From: Methanomicrobium sp. W14
GTDB lineage: Archaea > Halobacteriota > Methanomicrobia > Methanomicrobiales > Methanomicrobiaceae
Assembly (NCBI RefSeq): GCF_017875315.1
Contig: NZ_JAGGMM010000001.1
Coordinates: 310,001-374,000, forward strand
Direction: 5' to 3'
Length of the DNA: 64,000 nt
The notes beneath the pieces were generated by a model. That model had not been told where the DNA came from. It did no database searches and saw only the letters and a program-made list of their open reading frames with translations. A program made the position numbers and the translations under genes. Below are positions 9,593-18,593 of the stretch, one piece after another; the stretch's first letter is position 1; each line of letters opens with the position of its first letter.

Positions 9593-9849
9593 TTGCCGCA
9601 AAAACCCTCAGGTAGATTTGGACGAAGAAATAGTTGGTGAAATATTTCCGGTTACTAAAGGAAATACAGAAAAATACAATGGACTGGTTCATAAATCGGT
9701 TTTTTTGTATCTCTCAAAGACGATATATTGAAATATGAAAAGTATGTCTTTAAATACCCGGTTCTGAAAAACCAACATGCCTTTTATATATGTCTGAGTT
9801 GATCTCTTAACTGCAAAGGTATTTGCCAGATCAGGACAGATTTGATGCC
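9593..9849 (+). promoter_or_regulatory. CRISPR leader of array 1
   Basis: This AT-rich, gene-free stretch lies between cas2 and the first repeat. A TATA element TTTATATA sits at 9783-9790, 67 bases before the repeat. The bases just before the repeat (AGGACAGATTTGATGCC) match those before array 2, and the TATA-to-repeat distance is the same there, which marks this as a conserved leader-promoter. Confidence 0.75.
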
Positions 9850-10268
9850 GTTGCAGAATGTATTCCAACAAAACAAGGATTGCAACTACATAATAACCGT
9901 TGTGTGTATTTGTATCGTTATGCTCCCAGTTGCAGAATGTATTCCAACAAAACAAGGATTGCAACGGCACTATTGCAGCCTTTCCATCCCGGATTGATTC
10001 AGTTGCAGAATGTATTCCAACAAAACAAGGATTGCAACAACTCATTTTTCCGGGGATCATAACGTACAGGGATATAGTCGTGTTGCAGAATGTATTCCAA
10101 CAAAACAAGGATTGCAACTTTATGTTCTGATTGTTATTCCGGATAGTATAATCAGGAAGTTGCAGAATGTATTCCAACAAAACAAGGATTGCAACAATAT
10201 CCTCTCTGTTTCAGCCATGTGCAAATTTCAAGTTGCAGAATGTATTCCAACAAAACAAGGATTGCAAC
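9850..10268 (+). CRISPR. CRISPR array 1, six repeats and five spacers
   Basis: Six identical 37-bp repeats start at 9850, 9929, 10002, 10082, 10159 and 10232. Each begins GTTGCAGAATGTATTCC and ends GGATTGCAAC. The spacers are 42, 36, 43, 40 and 36 bp. The final ATTGCAAC matches the usual 8-nt crRNA 5' handle of type I and III systems, so transcription should run on the plus strand from the leader on the left. The last repeat is not degenerate. Confidence 0.98.
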
Positions 10269-10846
10269 AACTTGGCCTCGTTAGCCTTGAATGCCTGACT
10301 GAACGTTAAATAAGTATAGAATATATCCCAATGAAAATAAAAATTGAAATCCCCTGGGCTACATCTTTAATTATTCATTTTCTGTGGTATGATAGATTCT
10401 ACTAAACTAAGGTTCTATGAATAATGCAGTCAGGAGAATGGGGTGCAGAAAAATTATGAAGCGGACTCCTGGCGCCGTGCAGGTATTCCTGTTTCGGTTA
10501 TAATACTGAATTGCTGTTCTTTTGTATGGCCCGCATGGTATTATCCAAAATCTTTATATCTTCAAAAATCAAAACAGATTTTATACCATAGCTTGTGCTG
10601 TGGGACTATGCTTTTTACAGACTGTTTTCTGACCGTATAACCGACAATTCTGATATTTTTTCAGGACACGGCAGAGGATTAAAATGTTTACTTTAGTTAC
10701 GCTTTTCAATAAAGTGTAACTGCAAAATTCTGACTGCATAGCCGGAAAAATATTAAATCCGCATTTTTATTCTGACTAGATTCTGAAAATCAATTATTCA
10801 GATTTCTTCGTTTTATGGCGGAAATTAGGGTATAACAGGTGAGACC
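10269..10846. other. Gene-free stretch after array 1
   Basis: No supported gene lies in these 578 bases. A 65-codon frame at 10443 has poor composition and no ribosome site and was not accepted. The stretch is AT-rich and probably contains the promoter of the following lipoprotein gene. Confidence 0.4.
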
Positions 10847-11608
10847 ATGGAAAAATTTGTAAATTGTGATATTGAAAAAAAGGGACCTGTTAAAAAAGCA
10901 GGCAGAATATTAAAAAAACGTCTGTTTGTTTTTGCTATGGCAGCAGTCCTTCTGATGACTGTTATTATGACATCAGGCTGCGTTCAAATGACTGAAAATG
11001 TCAGAGTATCATCAGATGCAACGATAAATTACATAAAACTGACAATAACAACAAATCCGGCAATATATAGTCTGATTTCCGAGAATTGCAAAAAAGAGGG
11101 CTATTCAAATCTTCAGGAATATATTAAAGCGAAGAACCCCGACATATCGTATTCTGAAGACTGGAGCGGCGATGAAGTGACAATAACAACGGAACTAAAG
11201 AACGGAACGTGGACTCCTTTACCCGACAGTAAACGCATTATTACTGATGACGGAAGTACTATCACGTACATTGACAATACTTTCGTAAGTGAAAACAATG
11301 AGTTGGAAAAATACAGCTCTTCACAGTATTTCTTACTATACAATGCCATGATGGATTCAGTCAAAATTGATTTATATCTTGAAATGCCCGCCGAAATAAT
11401 AGATTCAAATGCTCAGTACGTCGACGACAACAAGGCGGAGTGGCACCTTGGCGGAACGACATTCTCAAGTACGCCGATATATGCTAAAAGCAAAAAAGGC
11501 TTTGTACTGTCGCCTGAGACAATAATTATCGCAGGATGCATTATCTTCATCATTGCAGTGGCGGCGGTTGTGTTGAGGAGAAGGTATAGAAAAAGAGAAT
11601 ATTATTAA
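10847..11608 (+). CDS. Lipoprotein with C-terminal membrane anchor
   Basis: The 253-residue product has a basic N-region, a hydrophobic signal segment (residues 24-43) and a lipobox-like MTSGC with the cysteine at 45. An extracellular domain of about 180 residues follows, with alternating Thr/Ile strands, then a C-terminal transmembrane helix (about 224-243) and an RRRYRKRE stop-transfer tail. The fold was not recognised. It resembles archaeal surface lipoproteins rather than a Cas protein, yet it sits between array 1 and cas10. AGGTGA lies a few bases before ATG. Whether it belongs to the CRISPR locus or merely interrupts it cannot be told from one genome. Confidence 0.7.
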   Translation: MEKFVNCDIEKKGPVKKAGRILKKRLFVFAMAAVLLMTVIMTSGCVQMTENVRVSSDATINYIKLTITTNPAIYSLISENCKKEGYSNLQEYIKAKNPDISYSEDWSGDEVTITTELKNGTWTPLPDSKRIITDDGSTITYIDNTFVSENNELEKYSSSQYFLLYNAMMDSVKIDLYLEMPAEIIDSNAQYVDDNKAEWHLGGTTFSSTPIYAKSKKGFVLSPETIIIAGCIIFIIAVAAVVLRRRYRKREYY

Positions 11609-11777
11609 AATCAGGTCGATAAGACCACTTGAAATTTTTTTCCGGTTGTATGAAAAAGCCAAAAACCGGAGTAAGAATACAAATTAAAAAAATCTCTTAA
11701 AATTACTTTTGATAGCTCGTAAAATGATGGAATTATGTACATTTTCATAAAAAAAGACAAATAGTTAGGTTTAAGGT

Positions 11778-14270
11778 ATGAAAAAAAGATTATCAACTGT
11801 GGACGAGACAGAGATTAACAGGATAGTAACTGCAGCTCTGTTCCATGATATTGGTAAGTTCAGCCAGCGGGCCGGAGAAGGACTGACCGGCAAATACGAA
11901 GCCTTTAACGAGGAAAAGTATGGCAAAAACGGGGCGCACGCCAAATGGAGCGCTCAGTTCATTAATCAATACTTCCCTGATGTTATAGTTGAAGACCTCG
12001 TCCTTTGTCATCATAATCCTGCCGCATCTGCTTCAAAGAACTATGCAAAGATCATTCAGGATGCAGACCGTCTCTCTTCGGCAATGGACCGAAGAGAGAG
12101 GAAAGATAAAGAAAAGGGCGATGTCAGGAAAGAACCGTTAAAAAGCATTTTTCCATCCATCGGAAAAAAGAATGAGACTGGGACTGACAATGCGATGTAC
12201 TACCCGGTTTCAGAACTTGATCTTAGTGAGAATATATTTCCAAAAAGTCTGGATGAAATTAAAAGGTATAACTATACATTCAGAGAACAGTATAAAAGGC
12301 TCTGGAAAGGATTTACGGAACAATGCAGAAATCTGGACAAAAAACCCGATGTCGGGACAACCCTTGCTCTTCTGAAGAGATATACTTCCAAGATTCCATC
12401 CGCAGTATATGTCAATGATCCGGATATCCCGTTGTTTGACCATTCAAAGACAACCGCCGCTATTGCACATGCACTTGCAGCGTCCAGCGATAAAACCCGG
12501 CCGTACCTCCTTATTCAGGGGGACATCTCCGGGATTCAGGACTTCATATTTAATGTGGTCACACCCGAGGATGCACGGAAAAAAATGGCGAAAAGGCTTA
12601 GGGGAAGATCCTTCTGGCTTGTATTGTTTTCAGATGCCATAGTCACAGAAATTTGCAGAGAACTGACACTGACGCCGGTATCGGTGCTATGGGACACTGG
12701 CGGAAAATTTGTAATCCTAGCACCGAACACCCCTGAAAATCGTGACATGGTTGAAAAGCTTGCGGCAAAAGTCAACAGGGAGCTCCTTCAGAAATTCGGA
12801 GGAAGGATATATCTTGCAACAGGACTTGTCGATGCCGGAAAGGACGATATACGTGAATTCCAAACAACACTTAGAAGACTTACTGAAGAAGTGGCAAAAA
12901 AGAAGTCACAAAAATTTCTTGACTGCGGAATAAGATTTGAACCTGTCGGGCAGAACGCGTCAATTAAAAAGTTTTGTCCTGTCTGCGGAAGCTTACTTGA
13001 CGATCAAGATCACTGCCGGTCCTGTCTGGTTCATGATTATATCGGGACAAAAATTGCAGGGTCTGAATATCTAGTCAGGAGAAGGGATGCATCTCTGCCG
13101 GTTTCATATAGAGACTACGGTCTGAATGTTTCTTATGATCTCATAAAAGCAGAAAAAAAAGTTTATGACAGCAATACAGATGTTTTTTCGTTAAACAGTA
13201 CTGATTTCACAGTGAAAGGTAAAGGAGAGAGAGGATTCAGGTTTATCGGAAATACTGTCCCGAAGTACAATAAGGAGATCCTTACTTTCAGTGATATAGC
13301 AAAGCTTTCAAAAGGGGCACCAAAACTGGGAATTCTGAAAGCAGATGTAGACAACCTGGGGAAACTTTTTGCATTTGGAATTCCTGAAAATGACAGAAGT
13401 ATTTCAAGAATTCATACATTCAGCGATCAGCTCCAGCTTTTCTTTGCAGGATACCTGAACAGAATCTGTGAAGAGTTCTGTGTTTATCATGATCTTTGTT
13501 CCGAATGCGCTGAAAAGTTCAGAAACGATATTATAAAGATAACCCGTGAGAGAGAAGACGGCGGAAAACCCCAGAAATTTGAATTTTACAGGCTTTCAAA
13601 AGATGAAAAACCCTGTGAGAAATGTTTGGGTAAAAAGATTCCTGCCGTATATATCACATATTCTGGCGGGGACGATCTCCTGATAATTGCACCGTGGGAC
13701 ATCGCATTAGAGCTTGCCGGAAAAATATATTCTGAATTCAGGCGTTTTACATGTGAAAATCCTGTGATTACACTTTCTGCGGGAGTTGAGATAACTTCTC
13801 CCAGACTGCCGATCTCCCGTGGGGTTGCATATGCCGACATGCGTCTTGAGAATGCTAAAGAGAATGGAAAAAACAGGATTTCAGTCTTCGACGAATGCCT
13901 GATCTGGAAAGATGAAGAACTGACTTCCCATGAAAAGAGCTATTTCAGGGTTATTGAGACTGCAAGAGATCTTGAAGATGCAGTTTGCCTAAATAAGGTG
14001 TCCAGAGGGATGATCTATTCCTTCCTGAGGCTGTGGAATCAGACATGGGGTGATACTACTAAAACCGGGTGCACCTTTGAGAATGCGATGAATGCAAGAG
14101 TGAACAGGAAACGGTTCGTGCCTCACCTGAAGTATATGATGAAACGCAATATCAGGGACACTGCGGTAAGAAGTGAAGTCGAAAAATTGATCTCGCCTGA
14201 TATGTTTGGGTGGATCAAACTGCCTGTCTACTGGACAAGCCTTAGAATGAGAAAGAGAGAGGAGATGTGA
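11778..14270 (+). CDS. cas10: Cas10/Csm1, type III-A signature subunit
   Basis: Cas10 is the large subunit of the Csm complex. It cuts ssDNA with its HD domain and makes cyclic oligoadenylate with its palm domains when target RNA binds. At 830 residues it has an N-terminal HD domain (LFHDIGKFSQRA, H23/D24), a first palm, a zinc site CPVCG...CRSC near 400-416, a second Cys-rich motif (CSECAEKF, CEKC) near 575-615, and an intact cyclase motif GGDD at 630-633 within YITYSGGDDLLII. Both activities are therefore predicted. It is followed by csm2 after four bases and heads the effector operon. Confidence 0.95.
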   Translation: MKKRLSTVDETEINRIVTAALFHDIGKFSQRAGEGLTGKYEAFNEEKYGKNGAHAKWSAQFINQYFPDVIVEDLVLCHHNPAASASKNYAKIIQDADRLSSAMDRRERKDKEKGDVRKEPLKSIFPSIGKKNETGTDNAMYYPVSELDLSENIFPKSLDEIKRYNYTFREQYKRLWKGFTEQCRNLDKKPDVGTTLALLKRYTSKIPSAVYVNDPDIPLFDHSKTTAAIAHALAASSDKTRPYLLIQGDISGIQDFIFNVVTPEDARKKMAKRLRGRSFWLVLFSDAIVTEICRELTLTPVSVLWDTGGKFVILAPNTPENRDMVEKLAAKVNRELLQKFGGRIYLATGLVDAGKDDIREFQTTLRRLTEEVAKKKSQKFLDCGIRFEPVGQNASIKKFCPVCGSLLDDQDHCRSCLVHDYIGTKIAGSEYLVRRRDASLPVSYRDYGLNVSYDLIKAEKKVYDSNTDVFSLNSTDFTVKGKGERGFRFIGNTVPKYNKEILTFSDIAKLSKGAPKLGILKADVDNLGKLFAFGIPENDRSISRIHTFSDQLQLFFAGYLNRICEEFCVYHDLCSECAEKFRNDIIKITREREDGGKPQKFEFYRLSKDEKPCEKCLGKKIPAVYITYSGGDDLLIIAPWDIALELAGKIYSEFRRFTCENPVITLSAGVEITSPRLPISRGVAYADMRLENAKENGKNRISVFDECLIWKDEELTSHEKSYFRVIETARDLEDAVCLNKVSRGMIYSFLRLWNQTWGDTTKTGCTFENAMNARVNRKRFVPHLKYMMKRNIRDTAVRSEVEKLISPDMFGWIKLPVYWTSLRMRKREEM

Positions 14271-14274
14271 AGAG

Positions 14275-14763
14275 ATGAGTTATGAAAGATCGAGATATAA
14301 AAATGAGTATGAACCAAAACAAAATTCCAGACGTGGGAATAGTGAATTTGAGGATATTCTTAAGCCGCTTAAAGAAGCTCCTGATCTGGGTTCCATCTCG
14401 ATTGAGGATATTGCAAAGCCGGACGGGATTGCTGAAAAAGTTGCAAAACAGCTTAAATCCAACAGATCAGAGCTGAATCCAACGCAGCTCCGAAAATATT
14501 TTGACAGTATCATTAAGATTCAGGAAAAGATCTCAGAATCCGGCTGGGAGTCTGCAAAATCCGGCTACTATATGCTCTATCCCACACTTGCGTATGCAAA
14601 AGGAAGAAAGACGATTCCCGGAGATTTCTATAATTTCTGTACTTTATGTCTCGATAAAATCCCTTCTAAAACTGGAGATCAGGCTTCTGCAGAAAATTTC
14701 AAAAAATTCGTATCGGTTATGGAATCGCTGGTTGCATACTCCAAGTATTATGAGAAGGAGTGA
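14275..14763 (+). CDS. csm2: Csm2, small subunit of the Csm complex
   Basis: This 162-residue helical protein carries the Csm2 pattern: a basic, disordered first 30 residues, then ELNPTQLRKYFDSI (the family TQLRKF-like motif, about residues 64-77) and YPTLAYAKGRK. Csm2 lines the crRNA-target duplex in the small-subunit filament. The order cas10-csm2-csm3 is standard for type III-A. GAGATG precedes the start, and csm3 follows five bases after its stop. Confidence 0.92.
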   Translation: MSYERSRYKNEYEPKQNSRRGNSEFEDILKPLKEAPDLGSISIEDIAKPDGIAEKVAKQLKSNRSELNPTQLRKYFDSIIKIQEKISESGWESAKSGYYMLYPTLAYAKGRKTIPGDFYNFCTLCLDKIPSKTGDQASAENFKKFVSVMESLVAYSKYYEKE

Positions 14764-14768
14764 ATGAA

Positions 14769-15497
14769 ATGGATTTTAAGAGAAACTATCTGATAAAAGG
14801 AAAGATTAACTGCAAAACAGGCATTCATATCGGAGGGATAGCCGAATCCATAAAGATCGGCGGTACTGATTCTCCGGTTGTAATTGACAGGATATCAGGA
14901 CTGCCCTATATTCCCGGTTCATCCATAAAAGGAAAGATGAGATCTCTTCTTGAACAGAGAAACATGGATAAATGGGGAGGAAAAAACGGAGGGGTTCATA
15001 ATTGTGATAAGGAAGACTGTGACCTCTGTGTAACCTTCGGGCGTGGAGCAAAGGACGGGTTTTTGTCAGGTCCGACCAGGCTTATAGTGAGGGATTCTTT
15101 CCCTGACGTTGCCACTAAGGATCTATGGGAATCCAAAGAGGATATCATGCACGGGACAGAAGTGAAAGGAGAAAATTTCCTGAATCGGATTTCTTCAGCG
15201 GCAACTCCAAGATTTATCGAGCGTGTGCCCGCCGGTTCAAAATTTGATTTTGAAATGATCTTTTCAGAGTATGAAGAGAAGGATAAGGAAAGACTGAAGA
15301 TCATCTTTGAAGCGATGGACATGCTTGAGGACAACTATCTGGGAGCGTCCGGTTCAAGGGGGTATGGGAAGATAAGTTTTGAAGATGTGGAACTTCTCGA
15401 AAAGACTAAGGACTCATATATAGAAGGCAGGGACTGGACAACAGTCAAGTCAGCAGAAGGAAAGAGCAGAGTGCGTGAGATCAGGCAGGCGCTTTAA
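14769..15497 (+). CDS. csm3: Csm3, backbone RAMP and target RNA nuclease
   Basis: Csm3 is the Cas7-type backbone subunit that cuts target RNA every six bases. The 242-residue product has CKTGIHIGG, then GGTDSPVVID with the catalytic aspartate at residue 34, GLPYIPGSSIKGKMRSLLE (the glycine-rich RAMP loop), and GASGSRGYGKISF at the C-terminal end. AAGGAG at 14755-14760 lies eight bases before ATG 14769. A GTG at 14760 overlaps that site and was not chosen. RNA cleavage should be intact because the aspartate is present. Confidence 0.94.
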   Translation: MDFKRNYLIKGKINCKTGIHIGGIAESIKIGGTDSPVVIDRISGLPYIPGSSIKGKMRSLLEQRNMDKWGGKNGGVHNCDKEDCDLCVTFGRGAKDGFLSGPTRLIVRDSFPDVATKDLWESKEDIMHGTEVKGENFLNRISSAATPRFIERVPAGSKFDFEMIFSEYEEKDKERLKIIFEAMDMLEDNYLGASGSRGYGKISFEDVELLEKTKDSYIEGRDWTTVKSAEGKSRVREIRQAL

Positions 15498-15523
15498 ATT
15501 CCGATAATTTTGGAAGTGGCGCA

Positions 15524-16459
15524 ATGTATGCAGTATACATATATCCTGAATCGCTTTTTCCGTCAAGCATCCCGTCTAATACAATATTCGGAGCACTATG
15601 CAGTGCATTTTCAGAGTTAGGCTTTGATGTGGATGGATTGCTGAGTTGTTATCCTGACAATCCGCCGTTTCTTATGTCTTCTGGCATACCGTGTGAGAAG
15701 AGAGACAACGGGTCAGTTGTGCACTTCTTCCCTATGCCGAAAATTCCATCTGCGAAGATACCTGATGAAAGTAATTTCGACGCATTCAAAAAGTTCAAAA
15801 AAGTGAGGTTCCTCCACGAGGATATTTTTCTGAAGCTTTCGAAAGGCGAACTGAAGTCCGCCGGAATCATGAACTTTGAAAAGGAATACTGTATTAAATC
15901 CTCAGGGATTCTTATCCCTAAAGGTGATGATTTCCATCGGGAGCAGTTAGCGGCAGATGTGCCGCATAATCAGATCAACAGGATGTCTTCTGAATCTGAA
16001 CAGTTCTTCTATTCAGAGGGCTGTTTTTACAAAGAAGGAAGCGGCTTTTGTATATTGGTTGATCTCATTGATGATTCATGGAAGGATAAAATAAATGCCG
16101 GGTTTTCTTTCCTGAAAGACAGGGGAATAGGAAAAGAGATCTCAGTTGGAGGAGGATCTTTTGAGATTGAATTCGGTGAATACACACTCCCTGAGGTTGA
16201 AACAGAGTATCTGACATCAATATCACGTTATCTGCCCGAGGATATTGAACAGTTCAATGGCGGGATATGGTATGATCCTGTAACTATTCATGGCAGAAGT
16301 ACGGACGGTTTTATGAAAAAACAGGTTATAATGCTAAAAGAAGGTTCTGTATTCAGGAATACAGGGAAAAAGTATTATGGATCTGTTGCAATGGTAAGGG
16401 AAAACCCACCGGTTGTTGAATACGGTATGGCCTTTACAGTTCCATGGGGAGGGATTTAA
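15524..16459 (+). CDS. csm4: Csm4, crRNA 5'-handle binding RAMP
   Basis: This 311-residue Cas5-like RAMP opens with MYAVYIYPESLFPSSIPSNTIFGALCSAF, the usual Csm4 start, in which the loop after the first strand recognises the crRNA handle. It ends with MVRENPPVVEYGMAFTVPW. Csm4 anchors Cas10 to the backbone. The glycine-rich segment ISVGGGSFEIEF is near residue 205. It overlaps csm5 by one base (TAATG), indicating translational coupling. Confidence 0.88.
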   Translation: MYAVYIYPESLFPSSIPSNTIFGALCSAFSELGFDVDGLLSCYPDNPPFLMSSGIPCEKRDNGSVVHFFPMPKIPSAKIPDESNFDAFKKFKKVRFLHEDIFLKLSKGELKSAGIMNFEKEYCIKSSGILIPKGDDFHREQLAADVPHNQINRMSSESEQFFYSEGCFYKEGSGFCILVDLIDDSWKDKINAGFSFLKDRGIGKEISVGGGSFEIEFGEYTLPEVETEYLTSISRYLPEDIEQFNGGIWYDPVTIHGRSTDGFMKKQVIMLKEGSVFRNTGKKYYGSVAMVRENPPVVEYGMAFTVPWGGI

Positions 16460-17637
16460 TGACGGAACTAATGGTCAGGACATTAACACCTGTACACATC
16501 GGGACAGGACAGGTTTATACGCCTTACGAATTTGTCTTTCATAAAGGTACAAAATCAGGTAAAAATTTTGTTGCAAGGGTTGATATGGATAAGTTTTACC
16601 GCTCGCTCAGTGAAGATAAAAAATCCGTATATATCAACAGGGTGAGATCAGATAATGATTTCACCCTTGAAAGATTTTTCAGGGACGAGCGGATAGATAA
16701 TCTAAAAGATGTTTTCAGGTATCTTGCCGAGAGAACGGGTGCAATACTGCCGAACAATATTAAAGATATTCGTGAATGTATAAAAACAGCAGATATTGCA
16801 TATATTCCCGGATCCAGCATCAAAGGTGCGGTCAGGACGGCACTTCTGTGGAAGTATTTCTCCAGAAGATCTGATGAATTGGTTCAAAAACTCAGTTCTG
16901 AAATTAGTGACCGGACTAATAGGAAACGAATCGGAAAGAATCTGACTGATAATGTATTTTCGTATCAACACGAAAGGAGATACGACCCTAGAAATGATAT
17001 AATGAAATTTTTGCTGGTGTCGGATTTTATGCCCGAAAAAAATAATCGCATCTCAGTTCAGAGTATCAAAACGTGGTCGCTTGGTAGGCAGGGTATGGCT
17101 CAAAAAGATTTTCCTGTTTATGCTGAATGCATAAAAAAAGGTTCCGCTTTCAGTGGAAGTATATCCGTTTCGGACCAGTTCAATGCTGTAAAAGCTGATG
17201 ATAGAAAACAAATTGAAGAGAAATTTGAATCTTTCGGGCTTCAGGATTTTTATGATGGGGAAAATCTGGTTTCAGAAATAAAAAATGTTGTATCTGAGTT
17301 CAACAGGGCCGCTTTTGAAAAGGAGTCTCACCTGCTGGAAAAGATTCGGATAAAAGAATCAGAGTATGATATGATCCTCAGAAAAAATCTGAATACTATC
17401 AAAAGCCGGATGGATAATGGAAATCTGATCCGGGTCGGTTTTGGGACAGGTACTCTTTATCAGACAATAATGGGGATTGTGGAGGATAATGACCCTGATC
17501 TGTTTGCAAAAATTGTAACTGATCTGAAACTTGGAAAATATCCCCGGCAATATGATGGTTTGGAAATTTCCCCTCCTTATCCCAAGAGTGTAGAGATTAC
17601 AATGTCATACACACCTGCGGGGTGGATGGAATGGTAA
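16459..17637 (+). CDS. csm5: Csm5, 3'-end capping RAMP
   Basis: Csm5 caps the 3' side of the Csm backbone and helps crRNA maturation. The 392-residue product starts MTELMVRTLTPVHIGTGQVYTPYEF, contains the RAMP loop YIPGSSIKGAVRTALLWKYF near residue 120 and ends with RVGFGTGTLYQTIMG plus PKSVEITMSYTPAGWMEW. The start was set at ATG 16459, overlapping the csm4 stop; five extra codons upstream (GRDL) would lie inside csm4. A central insert of about 100 residues rich in Glu and Lys is usual for this variable subunit. Confidence 0.9.
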   Translation: MTELMVRTLTPVHIGTGQVYTPYEFVFHKGTKSGKNFVARVDMDKFYRSLSEDKKSVYINRVRSDNDFTLERFFRDERIDNLKDVFRYLAERTGAILPNNIKDIRECIKTADIAYIPGSSIKGAVRTALLWKYFSRRSDELVQKLSSEISDRTNRKRIGKNLTDNVFSYQHERRYDPRNDIMKFLLVSDFMPEKNNRISVQSIKTWSLGRQGMAQKDFPVYAECIKKGSAFSGSISVSDQFNAVKADDRKQIEEKFESFGLQDFYDGENLVSEIKNVVSEFNRAAFEKESHLLEKIRIKESEYDMILRKNLNTIKSRMDNGNLIRVGFGTGTLYQTIMGIVEDNDPDLFAKIVTDLKLGKYPRQYDGLEISPPYPKSVEITMSYTPAGWMEW

Positions 17638-17655
17638 ACAGAACCCGGAGATCCG

Positions 17656-18324
17656 ATGAAATATAAGACGCTTTATCTGGTCCTTAAAACCGACAGACCT
17701 GTGAAGGAGGAGGCTACTCAGCTTAGAGGTTATATAGGGAATGTCTTCTCCGAATACCCGGTACTTCATAACCATATGGGTTCTCCTGTCCTGACCTACC
17801 CGCGTGTGCAGTATAAGATGGTAGGAAAAACTCCTTCCATTTTTGGTATAGAAGAAGGTGCGGATGTCATAAAGAAAATATCCGGGGAGATAAATGAGCT
17901 TGATCTGCTGGGGAGCAGATATGAGGTTACTAAAAGAACAATTCATGAAAGATCGGTTGATATAGATATCACCCCCAAGCCTGTCAGCTACAGGTTTCTT
18001 TCTCCATGGCTTGCACTTAACTCAAAGAATTATGAGAGTTATAATAAGATTTCCGACTGGAAGAAGAGAAAGGAATTTCTAAACAAAATCCTGACGGGCA
18101 ATATACTCTCGATGGCAAAAGGGCTTGGCATTGTTGTCGAGAACCGACTGTATGTTCATTCGAAAATCGATTCTGTTCAGACACGCTACAAAAGTGTAGG
18201 TATGACTGGATTTACGGGGGAGTTCAGAGTAAATTTCTCCCTTCCTGAATACTGTGGTCTTGGAAAAGGAGTATCACAGGGTTTTGGTGCTCTCCGCGTG
18301 GAAAATCACAACCTTTTGGAATGA
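17656..18324 (+). CDS. cas6: Cas6-family pre-crRNA endoribonuclease
   Basis: The 222-residue RAMP protein ends with the Cas6-type glycine-rich loop GLGKGVSQGFGALRV. Its N-terminal half has a histidine-bearing segment (YPVLHNHMGSPVLTYPRVQYK) that could hold the catalytic base. Cas6 cuts the repeat eight bases from its 3' end to give the ATTGCAAC or ATTTCAAC handle. It is the last gene of the effector operon, 18 bases after csm5, and the second array follows. It diverges from the classic two-RAMP Cas6 in sequence, so the subfamily is uncertain. Confidence 0.8.
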   Translation: MKYKTLYLVLKTDRPVKEEATQLRGYIGNVFSEYPVLHNHMGSPVLTYPRVQYKMVGKTPSIFGIEEGADVIKKISGEINELDLLGSRYEVTKRTIHERSVDIDITPKPVSYRFLSPWLALNSKNYESYNKISDWKKRKEFLNKILTGNILSMAKGLGIVVENRLYVHSKIDSVQTRYKSVGMTGFTGEFRVNFSLPEYCGLGKGVSQGFGALRVENHNLLE

Positions 18325-18460
18325 GGAAAGGAGCAACTTTTTTATACAGAAAGTATGCCCTTATAAACAGAGATCTGAGATCCTGTCATTCCCTTTATAT
18401 ATCACTGAAAAAAGCACGAAGGTAAATGACCATTTGTCTTATTCAGGCAAATTTGATGCG
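18325..18460 (+). promoter_or_regulatory. CRISPR leader of array 2
   Basis: A TATA element TTTATATA lies at 18394-18401, exactly 67 bases before the first repeat, as in array 1. The bases next to the repeat (TCAGGCAAATTTGATGCG) also match leader 1. The rest is diverged. The cas6 stop lies at its left edge. Confidence 0.7.
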
Positions 18461-18572
18461 GTTGCAGAATTAATTCCATTAAAACAAGGATTTCAACGGA
18501 ACCCCCCCCAAGAAATGGTAGATCAATCTGATGGAGTTGCAGAATTAATTCCATTAAAACAAGGATTTCAAC
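18461..18572 (+). CRISPR. CRISPR array 2, two repeats and one spacer
   Basis: Two identical 37-bp repeats at 18461-18497 and 18536-18572 flank one 38-bp spacer. The repeat begins GTTGCAGAATTAATTCC and ends GGATTTCAAC. It differs from the array 1 repeat at five positions (11, 12, 19, 20 and 33), so it is a related but distinct type. The handle would be ATTTCAAC. A conserved leader is present upstream. Confidence 0.93.
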
Positions 18573-18593
18573 AACAAATGGAATTACTGATAG

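Noticed and set aside
9689-10180. Long minus-strand frame through CRISPR array 1
   Set aside because: It consists of translated repeats and spacers; the array explains it.
10443-10640. 65-codon frame after array 1
   Set aside because: Poor composition (many Cys and Trp), no ribosome site and no family pattern; probably chance.
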